From Fuerstiella sp. (GTDB lineage Bacteria > Planctomycetota > Planctomycetia > Planctomycetales > Planctomycetaceae): a stretch of DNA of 64,000 nt. The DNA is taken from positions 310,001 through 374,000 of the forward strand of contig JAQWOH010000008.1 of assembly GCA_029245955.1 (NCBI GenBank). Direction: 5' to 3'. A program made the position numbers and the translations under genes. Every line of letters starts with the position of its first letter. Positions within the stretch are counted from its first letter, which is position 1. A model generated the notes under the pieces. It was not told the origin of the DNA, ran no database searches, and saw only the letters and a list, made by a program, of their open reading frames with translations. Below are positions 25,770-35,424 of this stretch, one piece after another.

Positions 25770-27020
25770 CTACCAACTGAGCGACCCAGTGCTTTGACCG
25801 AACGATTCTGTTTCTATGTCCATATTGTTGAGCATTGTGACAAACAGGTTGCACAGTGGCTTGTCTTGTTTGCTGACAACGTACTGCCCGTGTTGAAACC
25901 CACCGCCGGCGAGGAAGATGGGAAGATTGCGAGCGTGGTGAGCGTTGGCATTACCGAGATTGCTGCCAAAAAGAATTGTCGTATTGTCCAGCAAAGTCCC
26001 ACCGGATTCCGACTTATTCTTCATCTGACTGAGCAAACTTCCAAAACACTCCACGATTTCCTTTTCAATCTTCTGCAACTGTCCGATTTTTGCTGTGTCC
26101 TGACCGTGATGCGAAAGATTGTGGTGGTTGCCCGTCACGCCTTCAACCTTCGGAACAACGTAGTGATCCTGAATCATGACACTGACAACACGAGAACAAT
26201 CCGTCTGAACAATCAGTGGAACCAGATCCATCAGTAGCTGAGCTCGCCCAATCAGGTCAGCATTATCGCGAATGTCCTTTGGTTGCTGCGCATCAACATC
26301 CGGTTTCGGCTTTTCCATCCATCCTTCAGCTGCGGCAATGTTTGTTTCGGCCTTCCGCACCGAGTCAAAATAATCGTCCAGCAGATGATTGTCCGCAGAA
26401 CTTGCTTTGCGTCTCACTGTTTTCGTCTGCGAACTCAGTTGATCGAGGATACTTCTGCCATCGCTAAGCCTCCTCTTCTGTACACGTACCTCATCGGGCG
26501 TGCCTTCGAGAAACAATTGGGCAAACAGACTCGCGGGGCTGGTCTGTGCCGGAATCATCACGCCGCCCCTGGTGAAAGACTGGCTTTGGGGCATGATGGT
26601 TCCCAGCGTAATCGATGGATAACGGGTAACATTGCCGAGGCTGCCAGCTGCGACCTGATCGACGGAGATAGTGTTCCGAAACCCACCCATTCCCGGCTTG
26701 CGCGCCGATGTCAGCCAGGTGATTTCGCTGTCGTGCGGTTGACGACCGGTCTGGTCCTCGTGCTGCAGACCGGAAAACAGTGTGAAGTCCCTGCGGTGAT
26801 CCTGCAGGAGATCCAGATACGGAGTGGATTCATAATCAGCACCGGACGTTGCAGGCCACAACAGCGGCGGGTGCAGACCGAGCGCCGTACACACAAACAC
26901 CATACGTTTTGGCGGCACGTTTCCAGTCGCCGCGAAAACAGGATTCATCGCTTCCAAAAACGGCAACGCGAGTGAGACACCCGATGCCCTCAATAACGTT
27001 CGTCGGTGAAGTGGATCCAT
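25770..27020 (-). CDS. DUF1552 domain protein (pair 1)
   Basis: 416 residues. It begins MDPLHRRTLLRASGVSLALPFLEAM, the standard planctomycete DUF1552 opening with a twin-arginine-like RRTLLRASG signal. Family features include PKRMVFVCTALGLHPP, LTSARKPGMGGFRNTISVDQVAA, YPSITLG and, near the C-terminus, NHHNLSHHGQD and LDNTTILFGSNLGNANAHHARNLP. The function of DUF1552 is unknown; the fold resembles the sulfatase/alkaline-phosphatase-like DUF1501 family. It lies 38 bases after the DUF1592 gene in the same operon, the usual arrangement in this phylum. The protein is complete. Confidence 0.93.
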   Translation of the reverse strand: MDPLHRRTLLRASGVSLALPFLEAMNPVFAATGNVPPKRMVFVCTALGLHPPLLWPATSGADYESTPYLDLLQDHRRDFTLFSGLQHEDQTGRQPHDSEITWLTSARKPGMGGFRNTISVDQVAAGSLGNVTRYPSITLGTIMPQSQSFTRGGVMIPAQTSPASLFAQLFLEGTPDEVRVQKRRLSDGRSILDQLSSQTKTVRRKASSADNHLLDDYFDSVRKAETNIAAAEGWMEKPKPDVDAQQPKDIRDNADLIGRAQLLMDLVPLIVQTDCSRVVSVMIQDHYVVPKVEGVTGNHHNLSHHGQDTAKIGQLQKIEKEIVECFGSLLSQMKNKSESGGTLLDNTTILFGSNLGNANAHHARNLPIFLAGGGFQHGQYVVSKQDKPLCNLFVTMLNNMDIETESFGQSTGSLSW

Positions 27021-27058
27021 AAGGTGAATTCCAATGAGTCGTACGTTTTTCCGGACAG

Positions 27059-29458
27059 CTACTTATTCCGGAACATCCTGCTGCGGACAACTTCGTAAAA
27101 GATGTCTCGCACCGGAAAACCATTCTCTCGTGTTCGCTCCAGGATGGATTCCACTTCCTGCCGATCGGCGAACTGCATTTCACCACCCGTTGAATAGACG
27201 ACAAGCCGAGAAATGAAGTTCTTCGCGATGAGTTCTTTCTGGTTAAGCAGATGCTGTTTGAATTCCTGAATCCCCTGGAACTCCTTCCCGTCAGCAGTTA
27301 CGCCACTGGCGTCGACAGGTAGCCCACTATGGTACGTACGATTCGTCAGAAACGAGAAGGCACCTCCTCCCGTCGCTCGATACCTTGTTCGGAATCCACC
27401 TATCGGATCAAAACTCTCCAGTGCAAATCCCGGCGGGTCAATCACCCGATGGCAGGCATTGCAGGTTTCGATATTTCGATGGGCCGTCAGAACGTCGCGG
27501 ACAGTTGTTTTTCCGCGGGTATCCGGCTCGATTGATCCAACCGACGGGGGAGGCGGCGAAGGAGGCGTTCCAAGAAGATTCGTCAACACAAAACTGCCAC
27601 GTGTTACTGGTGATGTGACTGTGCCGTTAGCGGTTGTTTTCAGAATGGCGGCCTGTGTCAGCACGCCACCTCGCAGACTGTTTTCGGGCAGGTCGATCCG
27701 GCGAAACTCCTGCCCCGAAATTCCTGAAATACCGTAGTGCTCTGCCAGACGACGGTTCACAAATGTGAAATCCGAATCGATCAGGTTCGTGACGCTTAGG
27801 TTTCTGTCGATGAGTTCGGTAAAGAACAGCTCCGGTTCCTTCAGAACGGCGTTACCAAGTAGTTCGTCGTATTCAGGATACAGCTGTGCGTCCGGGGTTG
27901 TGGCGTCAACTTTGTTCAGCTGCAACCACTGGCCGAGAAAGTCGCGAACAAACCGACTGACTTTGTCATCATCGAGCATTCGATCGACCTGTTGGGTAAG
28001 CACCTCCTGCCCCGAAAGGATTCCCTCACTGGCGAGTTCAAACAGCTCATCATCAGGCAGGCTTTTCCATAAGAAGTAAGAAAGTCGATTGGCGAGTGCA
28101 TGATCGTCAAGCCTGCCCGCGTCGCCAGTAAACATCAGGAACTGTGGCGAACTCAGCATCGAACGAAGCGGTACGCGCAGCACGTCGACCCACTCCCGGC
28201 CTTCTTCGATCGCAGGTTTCGCGAGGCCAACAAACGACTCCAACTCGCCTTCGACCGGTGGGCGGCGAAACGCTCGCGGTGCGAAGCGTTCCACGACCTC
28301 CCTCACCTGCCTGATCGGTACGTTTGAGAGTTCGACTTCGAACGGTCCTGCGTCAGACGTGTCACTCGATACCAGATTCACGCCGTGCAATAACTGCTGC
28401 GTACTTTGAGGTGGCCATGTGTCAGAAAGCGGCCCCTCAACGTTCTGAGCCTTAATGGCGATCCCCGGGCCTTTGTAGTTTTCTGAACCGCCCGCAGCCG
28501 CGATGCCGCCAATGGGCTCTGACTCCATCTGGAATGTTGTGTAGAACGTATCGCCTGGTTTCAAATAGGCAGAAATGCCGACGGTTTCTGTCTTACCTGG
28601 CAGCAGGTCGTGGGTTGCCAGCAGTCGGGCTCCACCACCAGGCTCTTTCCGAATTAGTTTGAGCGTGATCGGTTTCTCCGATTGATAAGCTGCAACCTTC
28701 GAGGTGATACGATAAACGCCTGGTGAAGTCACATTGAATCCGCCAGCGAAGGACGTGATGAGATAATCAACATCGCGGAACAGAGCGACTCCGTCATCCA
28801 GCCTCCTGCTCACACTACCGCCCAGGTTCAGCGGCTTGTGATGAAAGTCATTAAGAAACTCGCTGTTCATGAAGTCAAGTTCCTGCCTGCGATACACGTT
28901 CCGTTTAAGGTTGATCGCCCGATCGAGGGCCTCGTCGGCGGCCTGCAGATAGCTTTCCATGTGGACCGCAGAAATTCGCTGAGCTGATCCAACAGTGTCA
29001 AAGCTGCCCGATTCGACCTCATCCGGGACACCACTCGTCACGTCTGCGTCGATCACGAGCAGATCTTTCAGTGTGTATCCCAATTCAAGTTTCGTAAGGC
29101 GCCGCGTCGGAACACGACCAATCCGCTGTTGCATTGCGCGACTGGCTGCTCGCAGGTCTTTGTTCAGCGATGCCAACGCAGTTTCTAATTGCAGTGGATC
29201 AGGCCGATCCTCTGGTTTCGGCGGCATTTCGCCGTCGCGGACACGATCGAAAACTTTTTCCCACTGACGAAGCGTCGGGGCGTCAGAAAGGTCATGTCCG
29301 ACTGCTTCAAAATTCAGCCCCGTTTCCGTGTCGGCATCATGGCAGTGAAGACACGCCGATTCGACGAGTGGCGCAACATCTGCTCTGAAGGACTGCGCCG
29401 CTACAACACCGTGCGTTATGGGCCAGAAGACCATCAGGATAAACGGCACGTATTTCAT
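27059..29458 (-). CDS. DUF1587/DUF1592/DUF1588/DUF1585 planctomycete cytochrome-type protein (pair 1)
   Basis: 799 residues. A signal peptide (MKYVPFILMVFWPITHGVVAAQ) precedes a PSCyt-type cytochrome c module with CLHCH and the downstream MPPKPEDRP. DUF1587 follows (PTRRLTKLELGYTLKDLLVID). An inserted beta-sandwich-like region comes next (VTSPGVYRITSKVAAYQ... ISAYLKPGDTFYTTFQM), resembling a carbohydrate-binding module. DUF1592 (RPPVEGELESFVGLA, LANRLSYFLWKSLPDDELFELA), DUF1588 (RGGVLTQAAILKTTANGTVTSP, CNACHRVIDPPGFALESFDPIGG) and DUF1585 at the end complete it. The ATG at 29458 is chosen over 29494 for the signal peptide. It is an exported heme protein of unknown reaction, first gene of the pair with DUF1552. 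Confidence 0.92.
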   Translation of the reverse strand: MKYVPFILMVFWPITHGVVAAQSFRADVAPLVESACLHCHDADTETGLNFEAVGHDLSDAPTLRQWEKVFDRVRDGEMPPKPEDRPDPLQLETALASLNKDLRAASRAMQQRIGRVPTRRLTKLELGYTLKDLLVIDADVTSGVPDEVESGSFDTVGSAQRISAVHMESYLQAADEALDRAINLKRNVYRRQELDFMNSEFLNDFHHKPLNLGGSVSRRLDDGVALFRDVDYLITSFAGGFNVTSPGVYRITSKVAAYQSEKPITLKLIRKEPGGGARLLATHDLLPGKTETVGISAYLKPGDTFYTTFQMESEPIGGIAAAGGSENYKGPGIAIKAQNVEGPLSDTWPPQSTQQLLHGVNLVSSDTSDAGPFEVELSNVPIRQVREVVERFAPRAFRRPPVEGELESFVGLAKPAIEEGREWVDVLRVPLRSMLSSPQFLMFTGDAGRLDDHALANRLSYFLWKSLPDDELFELASEGILSGQEVLTQQVDRMLDDDKVSRFVRDFLGQWLQLNKVDATTPDAQLYPEYDELLGNAVLKEPELFFTELIDRNLSVTNLIDSDFTFVNRRLAEHYGISGISGQEFRRIDLPENSLRGGVLTQAAILKTTANGTVTSPVTRGSFVLTNLLGTPPSPPPPSVGSIEPDTRGKTTVRDVLTAHRNIETCNACHRVIDPPGFALESFDPIGGFRTRYRATGGGAFSFLTNRTYHSGLPVDASGVTADGKEFQGIQEFKQHLLNQKELIAKNFISRLVVYSTGGEMQFADRQEVESILERTRENGFPVRDIFYEVVRSRMFRNK

Positions 29459-29697
29459 ATTCTCAGCGTACACAGAATTCGAATCGTTCGCCACATTAAC
29501 ATTATCAACGAATCAGTTTCAAACCCCTGACCCACGACATTCGGAAACCCGCGGCGTGAACGAGGAACTGAAGATGAATCCGATCCCACAGCGTCCCTCG
29601 CCGACGCACCCGGTGACCATGGAATCTGAAACGACATGTGGTGTTTCAGCAGTGTTGTCCGTCGACATCTGTTCGGAACTGCGATTCCGTTGCATGG

Positions 29698-31194
29698 TCA
29701 GGACCTTCTAAAGATGTCCGCCACCGGATGGAACGTAACACTTGGGTCCAGTGGAAAAATCGGCCTGTCGCAGATGGTGTGTCCCAGACCGTTAAGGTTG
29801 GCGCTGGTTGATCCGGGCGCATCCACGTTAATCAGCTTTGCACACCAGTCGGCAAACATGTGTGATTCGCAGTGGGGCGATTTGACCACGACCATGTCAA
29901 ATCGCTCCGGATCCTGTCCGTTGGCATAAAACCACGAACGATCAAACAAACTGACCGGATGTGTGCCGACCACCAGCGTCACGTTGTCCGCTTCCAGCAC
30001 GGCGGTGTTGCCCGCATTCCAGTTCCAGCCGAACGATTCGCTGAAAAACCTGCCATCGGACAGGGAACGCACGCGAGCCTCCACTGCCAGCGGCTGAAAT
30101 CGAGCGGGATCCAGCGCGCCGCCGACGGTGGTGTGAATCGTGGCCCCGACACCCGCAGCCATCGCCTGCTGCACGGCCGCGGCGTCCACGATCGGAGCCA
30201 GCAAGCGACCCCTGTATCTCTGACTCACGGCCTCCCGCACGATCGCATTACTGTCACCGGACGCTCCGGAACTGGTCGCATCAGCGGCGTCGATCATCAC
30301 CACCGTTCCTGAACTAACGGCCGCCGCCTGCTGCACGGCATCTGCCAGACGGGTTAGTGGCACCTGCATTTTCTCGTGATGTTTCCAGAAACAATTTGCC
30401 AGCTCGATGGCCTGCTTCTGCGCCGCCGCCTGGTCACCATTCATTACAACAAAGCTGTTGGTGCGAAGCTCCGGAACATCGGTGAACGGATTGCCCCACA
30501 TCACACCCGCAGAAAGTCCTGCTTCGCTGGCTTCAATCGATTCCGCCAGCCGAATACACTCTGAAACAGCGCCGGTATCCGTAATCATCTCATCACCGCG
30601 TGCCAGCACCGGAATCTTCACTCGAGCAGTAACCGGGCAAACGTCTCCCGCCACAATCTGCAACAGCAGCTTTGCTGCTCGGGCCCCCGTTTCGAAAAAA
30701 TCAACGTGAGGATAGGTATGGAACGCGACGACTGCATCGCTGTGTTCCAGCATGCGGTCGGTCAGAATACCATGAAGATCCAGAGACACCACAAATGGAA
30801 TCTCTTCGCCCAGAATGCGGCGGGCTTCCTGCAACAGATAGCCTTCCGGATCGTTTTCGTTCGCCGCCTGCATGGCTCCGTGCAAACTGAAATAAGCAGC
30901 ATCAACGGAGCCCAGTTCGCTCAGACTGTCAAGGAACTCTCCGCTGAGCCGATCAAAACTGTCCGCTGCCAGCACCCCGCCTGAAGTGTTGGAACTCGCA
31001 GCAAACGCCGGAGCCGGATCGACGTGTTTCGCCGTGTCGAACACACTTAACGCTCCGCCGACTTCTTCCTTAACGCTGCGATGGTAGTCCAGCACAGCCT
31101 GCCCTCGGGCCGTTCGAAAATTCTCGTACCGGCTGGGAGCAGGATTGAACGTGGAAACTTCCTGTTTGCATTCGGCAATCGCAATTCGGGACAT
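29698..31194 (-). CDS. M81 family metallopeptidase (MlrC/microcystinase C-like)
   Basis: 498 residues, the usual length of the family. The N-terminus MSRIAIAECKQEVSTFNP, then FSLHGAM, VVSLDLHGILTDRML and HTYPHVDFFETG are the conserved metal-site segments of MlrC-type M81 peptidases. MlrC of sphingomonads hydrolyses a tetrapeptide from microcystin, but most homologues lie in sugar-acid or amino-acid gene clusters and have unknown substrates. There is no signal peptide, so it is cytosolic. The ATG at 31194 is chosen because a GGAGA site precedes it; an ATG at 31290 is less likely. It follows the ManD-like gene by 50 bases on the same strand, so they are probably co-transcribed. Confidence 0.92.
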   Translation of the reverse strand: MSRIAIAECKQEVSTFNPAPSRYENFRTARGQAVLDYHRSVKEEVGGALSVFDTAKHVDPAPAFAASSNTSGGVLAADSFDRLSGEFLDSLSELGSVDAAYFSLHGAMQAANENDPEGYLLQEARRILGEEIPFVVSLDLHGILTDRMLEHSDAVVAFHTYPHVDFFETGARAAKLLLQIVAGDVCPVTARVKIPVLARGDEMITDTGAVSECIRLAESIEASEAGLSAGVMWGNPFTDVPELRTNSFVVMNGDQAAAQKQAIELANCFWKHHEKMQVPLTRLADAVQQAAAVSSGTVVMIDAADATSSGASGDSNAIVREAVSQRYRGRLLAPIVDAAAVQQAMAAGVGATIHTTVGGALDPARFQPLAVEARVRSLSDGRFFSESFGWNWNAGNTAVLEADNVTLVVGTHPVSLFDRSWFYANGQDPERFDMVVVKSPHCESHMFADWCAKLINVDAPGSTSANLNGLGHTICDRPIFPLDPSVTFHPVADIFRRS

Positions 31195-31244
31195 CAGAAT
31201 CTCCGCAGCAGTGGGGATAAAAACAAGAGCAGCTTCTCTTCTTA

Positions 31245-32474
31245 TCAGGGACGAATCACGCTTCCGTCGCGTCGACGTATTGCCGGCCATGCGCCGTTGA
31301 AGGGATGCTTCGGATATGGGAATTGACTGGCCAGCGATTCGTCGACATCAATCCCCCAGCCCGGTTGGTCGTTCGCCCACAGCATTCCGTCCCGCAGTTT
31401 CGGACAGCCCGGGAACACGTCCAGAGTTGCCTGGTTGAATGGCGTAAATTCCTGGATGCCGAAATTCGGAACGGCAAGATCCAGAGCCAGATTGGCAGCG
31501 TGCCCAATGGGAGAAGTGTCTCCCGGCCCGTGCCACGCAGTGCGCACTCCGAAGAATTCGCACAATGCCGCCAGCTTTCGAGCCGGAGTCAATCCGCCGA
31601 TGTCCGACAAATGCACTCGGATAAAGTCGATTAGTTGTTCCTTAATCAGCGGCAGATATTCGTTAACGTTGCTGAACAGTTCACCCATGGCAATCGGAGT
31701 ACTGCTGGCGGCACGCAGCCGGCGAAAACTGTTGATATCTTCCGGCGGCAGCGCGTCTTCCAGAAAAAACAGCCGGAAGGGTTCCAGATCCTTTGACAGC
31801 TGAATTGCCAGGGCAGCAGGCAGTCGCTCGTGGATATCGTGCAACAATTCAATCTCATCACCCAGCTGACTGCGAGCGCACTCAAACAGCCGGGGAGCCA
31901 GTCGCACGTAATCGGCCGGCTCGAACACGTTCTGCGGCGCGGTCGGACCGTCAACGGTTTCATGAGTCTGCAGATCTGACTCTGTACCGTACGTCGCCTG
32001 GCCAGGCACCTCGACCTGCATACGAATGTGACGAAATCCGTCAGCCATCAGTTTGTGAGCATCGTCGACGACATCCTGAAACTCACGCCCCGAAGCATGC
32101 ACATACACAGGAGCGGCCATGCGGCACTTGCCGCCAAGCAATTCGTGGACGGGCATGCCAGCTCGCTTGCCTTTGATATCCCACAACGCCATATCGACGC
32201 CGGACAGGGCATTGTTCAGCACCGGCCCCTGACGCCAGTACGAACTGACGTAGGCGGACTGCCAGATATCTTCGATTTCATCGGCGTTTCGTCCTTTCAG
32301 AAACGGAGCAAGATATTTTTCGACAGCTTCGACGACCGCCAGCGGTCTCTGAGTAAACGTGGCACAACCCAAACCGTGCAGTCCGTCGTCGCTGGTTTCG
32401 ACTTTCACAACAACCAGGCGAATGTCGGCCGGGGCGGTGGCGATACAGCGGATGTTCGTAATACGTACTGTCAT
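31245..32474 (-). CDS. ManD-like dehydratase, enolase superfamily
   Basis: 409 residues, typical for the D-mannonate dehydratase group (ManD/RspA). The magnesium ligands are visible: Asp213 (LLHDIHER), Glu239 (FFLED) and Glu265 (PIAMGE), with His215 next to the first. HGPGDTSPIGHAANLALDLAVPNFGIQE matches the ManD His and C-terminal motif. The family dehydrates sugar acids such as D-mannonate to 2-keto-3-deoxy acids, although many members have low activity or other roles, so the substrate is uncertain. The ATG at 32474 gives the family N-terminus MTVRITNIRCIAT. It is divergent from a second enolase-superfamily gene, 153 bases away. Confidence 0.92.
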   Translation of the reverse strand: MTVRITNIRCIATAPADIRLVVVKVETSDDGLHGLGCATFTQRPLAVVEAVEKYLAPFLKGRNADEIEDIWQSAYVSSYWRQGPVLNNALSGVDMALWDIKGKRAGMPVHELLGGKCRMAAPVYVHASGREFQDVVDDAHKLMADGFRHIRMQVEVPGQATYGTESDLQTHETVDGPTAPQNVFEPADYVRLAPRLFECARSQLGDEIELLHDIHERLPAALAIQLSKDLEPFRLFFLEDALPPEDINSFRRLRAASSTPIAMGELFSNVNEYLPLIKEQLIDFIRVHLSDIGGLTPARKLAALCEFFGVRTAWHGPGDTSPIGHAANLALDLAVPNFGIQEFTPFNQATLDVFPGCPKLRDGMLWANDQPGWGIDVDESLASQFPYPKHPFNGAWPAIRRRDGSVIRP

Positions 32475-32627
32475 GTTTCGTTTTCTGCGTGTCTTCGGAT
32501 TCCCGGCGGTTCCGGTCAGCGGACTGGACGAAATATTCGCCGCCACACGATATGCTTGTGCTGCAGGGTCGTTGAATCCGCACCAGTCAGTCAAGCATCG
32601 CACGCAAGAAACAGAAAGATCAGACGG

Positions 32628-33908
32628 ATGAAAATCGAATCGATCGAACGTATCTGGGTCGACATGCCATTAAAGGAAGTGCCGTGGCGCAACATGGTTC
32701 GCGAAATCCCTCACTGGTCGCTGTTCGAATTGTGCAAAGTCACGCTCAGCAACGGAGTCGTGGGCGTCGGCGAAACCATGCCCTACTACACTTGGGGCGA
32801 AGTGACTGATGAGGCCGTCGAACGGGCGAACGGTCAGCATCCGGCGTCTGTGATGTGGGATGATTCTCTGGGCGCCGGACTGCAGATGGCCATATTCGAC
32901 GCTGTGGGAAAATCGCTCGACACGCCAGTCTGGGCACTGCTGGGACACAAGGTTCGCTCGTTCGCTCATATCGGCTGGTGGGCGATTGACATGCCGGTTG
33001 AAGACTGGATTCATGAATGTGCTGAGGCCGCAAAACAGGGTTACACAACTTTCAAAACCAAAGCGAGACCGTGGTTCGATCTGGAAGATCAGATCGCTCG
33101 ACTGTCGGAAGCCGTGCCGGATCATTTCAAACTGGATATGGACTTCAACGACTTCGGACTCGATCCCGCAATCGCTCGACCGCTGTGCAAACGACTGGAA
33201 CAATTCAAGAAAGTTGCGATCTGGGAAAGTCCCGTCGCACAGGAAGATGTCGCAGGTAACCGCGCACTGCGTCAGCACCTGAGCGTGCCTATCGCTCATC
33301 ATATCGACCGACCGGCCTTTGAAACTCAGATCCGACGGGACATCTGCGACGGCTTTGTAATGGAAGGCGGCATCAGCCATGCTCTCGGCCGAGGTCGAAC
33401 GTGTGCCGAATTTAACAAACCCTTCTGGCTGCAATGGGTGGGGTCCAACCTGACTGCGACGTACTGCCTGCACATCCAGGCCGCCCTGTCCCATGCGAGA
33501 TGGCCCGCTATCCACTGCAATCACATGTACGCCGATCAGTTCGTGAACGAACCGTGGACGGTATCAAACGGGCTGAGTGCCATTCCTGACGAGCCGGGTA
33601 TCGGAGTGACAATCAACTGGGACACGGTCGAAAAATATCGCATCAAAGCGAAGGACAAGCCTTATCCATACCCCGGACTATTGCTGCGGCTGGACTGGCC
33701 GTCCGGAACAACCAGCTGGTTTACTCACGCCCAGCAGTTATGGGACGCCTTCAGTTGCGGCGACCTGCCCGCGTTTGTGACAGGAGTGAATCTCACACGA
33801 ATCGACGACGATGGTTCTGATGACTGGCGTCGACGATACGAGCAGGCATGTGTATCACCCGTACACGAACCCTGCCCCCGGAGTGCACGCCGCCTGCGTG
33901 CTGATTGA
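32628..33908 (+). CDS. atypical enolase-superfamily (mandelate racemase/muconate lactonizing type) protein
   Basis: 426 residues. The N-terminal capping domain (MKIESIERIWVDMPLKEVPW) and barrel are of the mandelate racemase group. The KxK motif is present (FKTKARPW, residues 143-145), the first metal ligand is Asp172 in LDMDFND and the second is Glu200 in IWESP. At the third ligand, where relatives read PIA-x-G-E, this protein has PIAHHID, so the usual glutamate position is isoleucine and an Asp is one residue later. It may bind metal differently or have lost catalysis. The ATG at 32628 is chosen as the family N-terminus; the frame extends upstream to 32028 antisense to the ManD-like gene and is not coding there. 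Confidence 0.88.
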   Translation: MKIESIERIWVDMPLKEVPWRNMVREIPHWSLFELCKVTLSNGVVGVGETMPYYTWGEVTDEAVERANGQHPASVMWDDSLGAGLQMAIFDAVGKSLDTPVWALLGHKVRSFAHIGWWAIDMPVEDWIHECAEAAKQGYTTFKTKARPWFDLEDQIARLSEAVPDHFKLDMDFNDFGLDPAIARPLCKRLEQFKKVAIWESPVAQEDVAGNRALRQHLSVPIAHHIDRPAFETQIRRDICDGFVMEGGISHALGRGRTCAEFNKPFWLQWVGSNLTATYCLHIQAALSHARWPAIHCNHMYADQFVNEPWTVSNGLSAIPDEPGIGVTINWDTVEKYRIKAKDKPYPYPGLLLRLDWPSGTTSWFTHAQQLWDAFSCGDLPAFVTGVNLTRIDDDGSDDWRRRYEQACVSPVHEPCPRSARRLRAD

Positions 33909-33940
33909 TCTTCTGTATTCCCGTTCGCTGGCAGCCGGCA

Positions 33941-35317
33941 CTACGTGTCCGTATATTCCGGACGGTCCAGCGAGTTCGTACAGTTGATGAACAGCCAGCA
34001 TATGCCGCTGATCATGTACATGATCCCCACCATCAGAAACACCGGTTCGTAGTGGACGATCTTCGTCATCTGGCCAACTCCTTGTTCGTAGGTGGCGTAA
34101 TGATCGAGCAAAAAACCGCCGACCAGCGGAGTGACGACTCCGCCCGCGCTGCCTGAACTGTTAATAATGCTAAACACAGTCGCCGAGTAGCGGCCGCCCA
34201 TATCCGTCGACGTTCCCCAGACAGTCGGCTGTGTCCAGTCACTGAAGAATTTGGTTGCGAACAGCAGCCATGCACCGGTCATGGGATCCGCATGTGTAAT
34301 GGATGCATACAGACAAACACACGCAATGACCTTACCCGAAAAACCTGTAAGAGAACGAGACAGCCGCGTGTTGCCTGTGCGGCTGATCAACCCGTCATTG
34401 ATGAATCCTCCGGCAATCCCCCCCAGTGCCCCGCCCCACAGTGGCAGACTGGCCAGAAGTCCCAGAACAATCTTGTCAGAAACACCGCGGGCTTCGATGA
34501 AGTAACTGGCCATCAGCGCCGAATACACATAGTCCGCACCAGCATTCATGAACTGCTGCACAATAAAGATCAGCAGGCTGCGATTGCGAATGGCTCTGCG
34601 AAATGGCAAGACCCGTGGCGCATCTGCGTTGTCCGATTCACCCGCTCGAATCAGATCGACTTCTGCCTGATTCGTGGCCGGATCATCTTCCGGACGACTG
34701 CGACACAGCCGGTAGAACAACATGGCAAACATCAGACCGATGGCCGACAGAATGACCAGAGACGATCTCCACGAGAGCCCTGCACCAAGCATAAAGCCAA
34801 ACACAACGGTCGAAATTGCGCCCCCGCTGCGGCCGAAAAAACTCGCGATCAAACCCTGCAGAACAGTGCGGCCCTTCGGCGGAAACCAGAGACGAGTCAT
34901 CTTGGCCAGCGATGGATAACAGCCTGCTTGCGCTGCTCCGAACGCCAGTCGTGAGGCTCCGAGCCCTGTCAAGGATCCTGTCAGTCCGACGGCCGGCATT
35001 GCCAGCGACCACGCGGCGATGATGATTCCCAGAAACATATGCGGCCCGAACAGGTCACAGACAATGCCCCCGGGAATCTGTCCTATCGCATACGTCACAT
35101 TGAAGAGTGTGTAGAGCCCGCCCAGCTGCTGTTCGCTGAAACCGAATTCGGCTTTTAGTTCCGGCCGCACCATCACCCAGGTATATCGATGCAGATACAA
35201 CATGAACGACGTGCCGGCGGCGAGGCCAAACATGACCCAGCGTCGATTCGTGGGAGTTTCTTCCGGCAGGCTGGTGTCGGTTGAAGCAGAAAGCGGATCC
35301 CCGTCTGTATGACTCAC
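33941..35317 (-). CDS. MFS transporter, anion:cation symporter type
   Basis: 458 residues from the proposed start, with 12 membrane segments. RWVMFGLAAGTSFMLYLHRY is helix 1, and PELKAEFGFSEQQLGGLYTLF with YAIGQIPGGIVCDLFGPH is the typical first-loop region of the ACS group. SRPEDDPATNQAEVDLI is the central-loop motif seen in hexuronate/glucarate-type carriers. The start is uncertain. An ATG at 35437 would overlap the divergent dehydratase gene by 13 bases; the GTG at 35317, with a run of five Gs about eight bases upstream, is a better choice. It probably imports a sugar acid for the surrounding enolase-type enzymes (inference from context). It converges on the gene ending at 33908. Confidence 0.9.
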   Translation of the reverse strand: MSHTDGDPLSASTDTSLPEETPTNRRWVMFGLAAGTSFMLYLHRYTWVMVRPELKAEFGFSEQQLGGLYTLFNVTYAIGQIPGGIVCDLFGPHMFLGIIIAAWSLAMPAVGLTGSLTGLGASRLAFGAAQAGCYPSLAKMTRLWFPPKGRTVLQGLIASFFGRSGGAISTVVFGFMLGAGLSWRSSLVILSAIGLMFAMLFYRLCRSRPEDDPATNQAEVDLIRAGESDNADAPRVLPFRRAIRNRSLLIFIVQQFMNAGADYVYSALMASYFIEARGVSDKIVLGLLASLPLWGGALGGIAGGFINDGLISRTGNTRLSRSLTGFSGKVIACVCLYASITHADPMTGAWLLFATKFFSDWTQPTVWGTSTDMGGRYSATVFSIINSSGSAGGVVTPLVGGFLLDHYATYEQGVGQMTKIVHYEPVFLMVGIMYMISGICWLFINCTNSLDRPEYTDT

Positions 35318-35424
35318 GTATCGGCCCCCGGCATTGATTACGAATGAAGTCGTTGTTTCCGAAACCTGGAACGCCAGCTCCCGCTCGCTTGCCAGAATCA
35401 GGTGCACTACGTTAAGACATCTCC

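Noticed and set aside
32028..32627. 200-codon upstream extension of the atypical enolase-superfamily gene
   Set aside because: It lies antisense to the ManD-like gene; the family N-terminus MKIESIERIWVDM begins at 32628.
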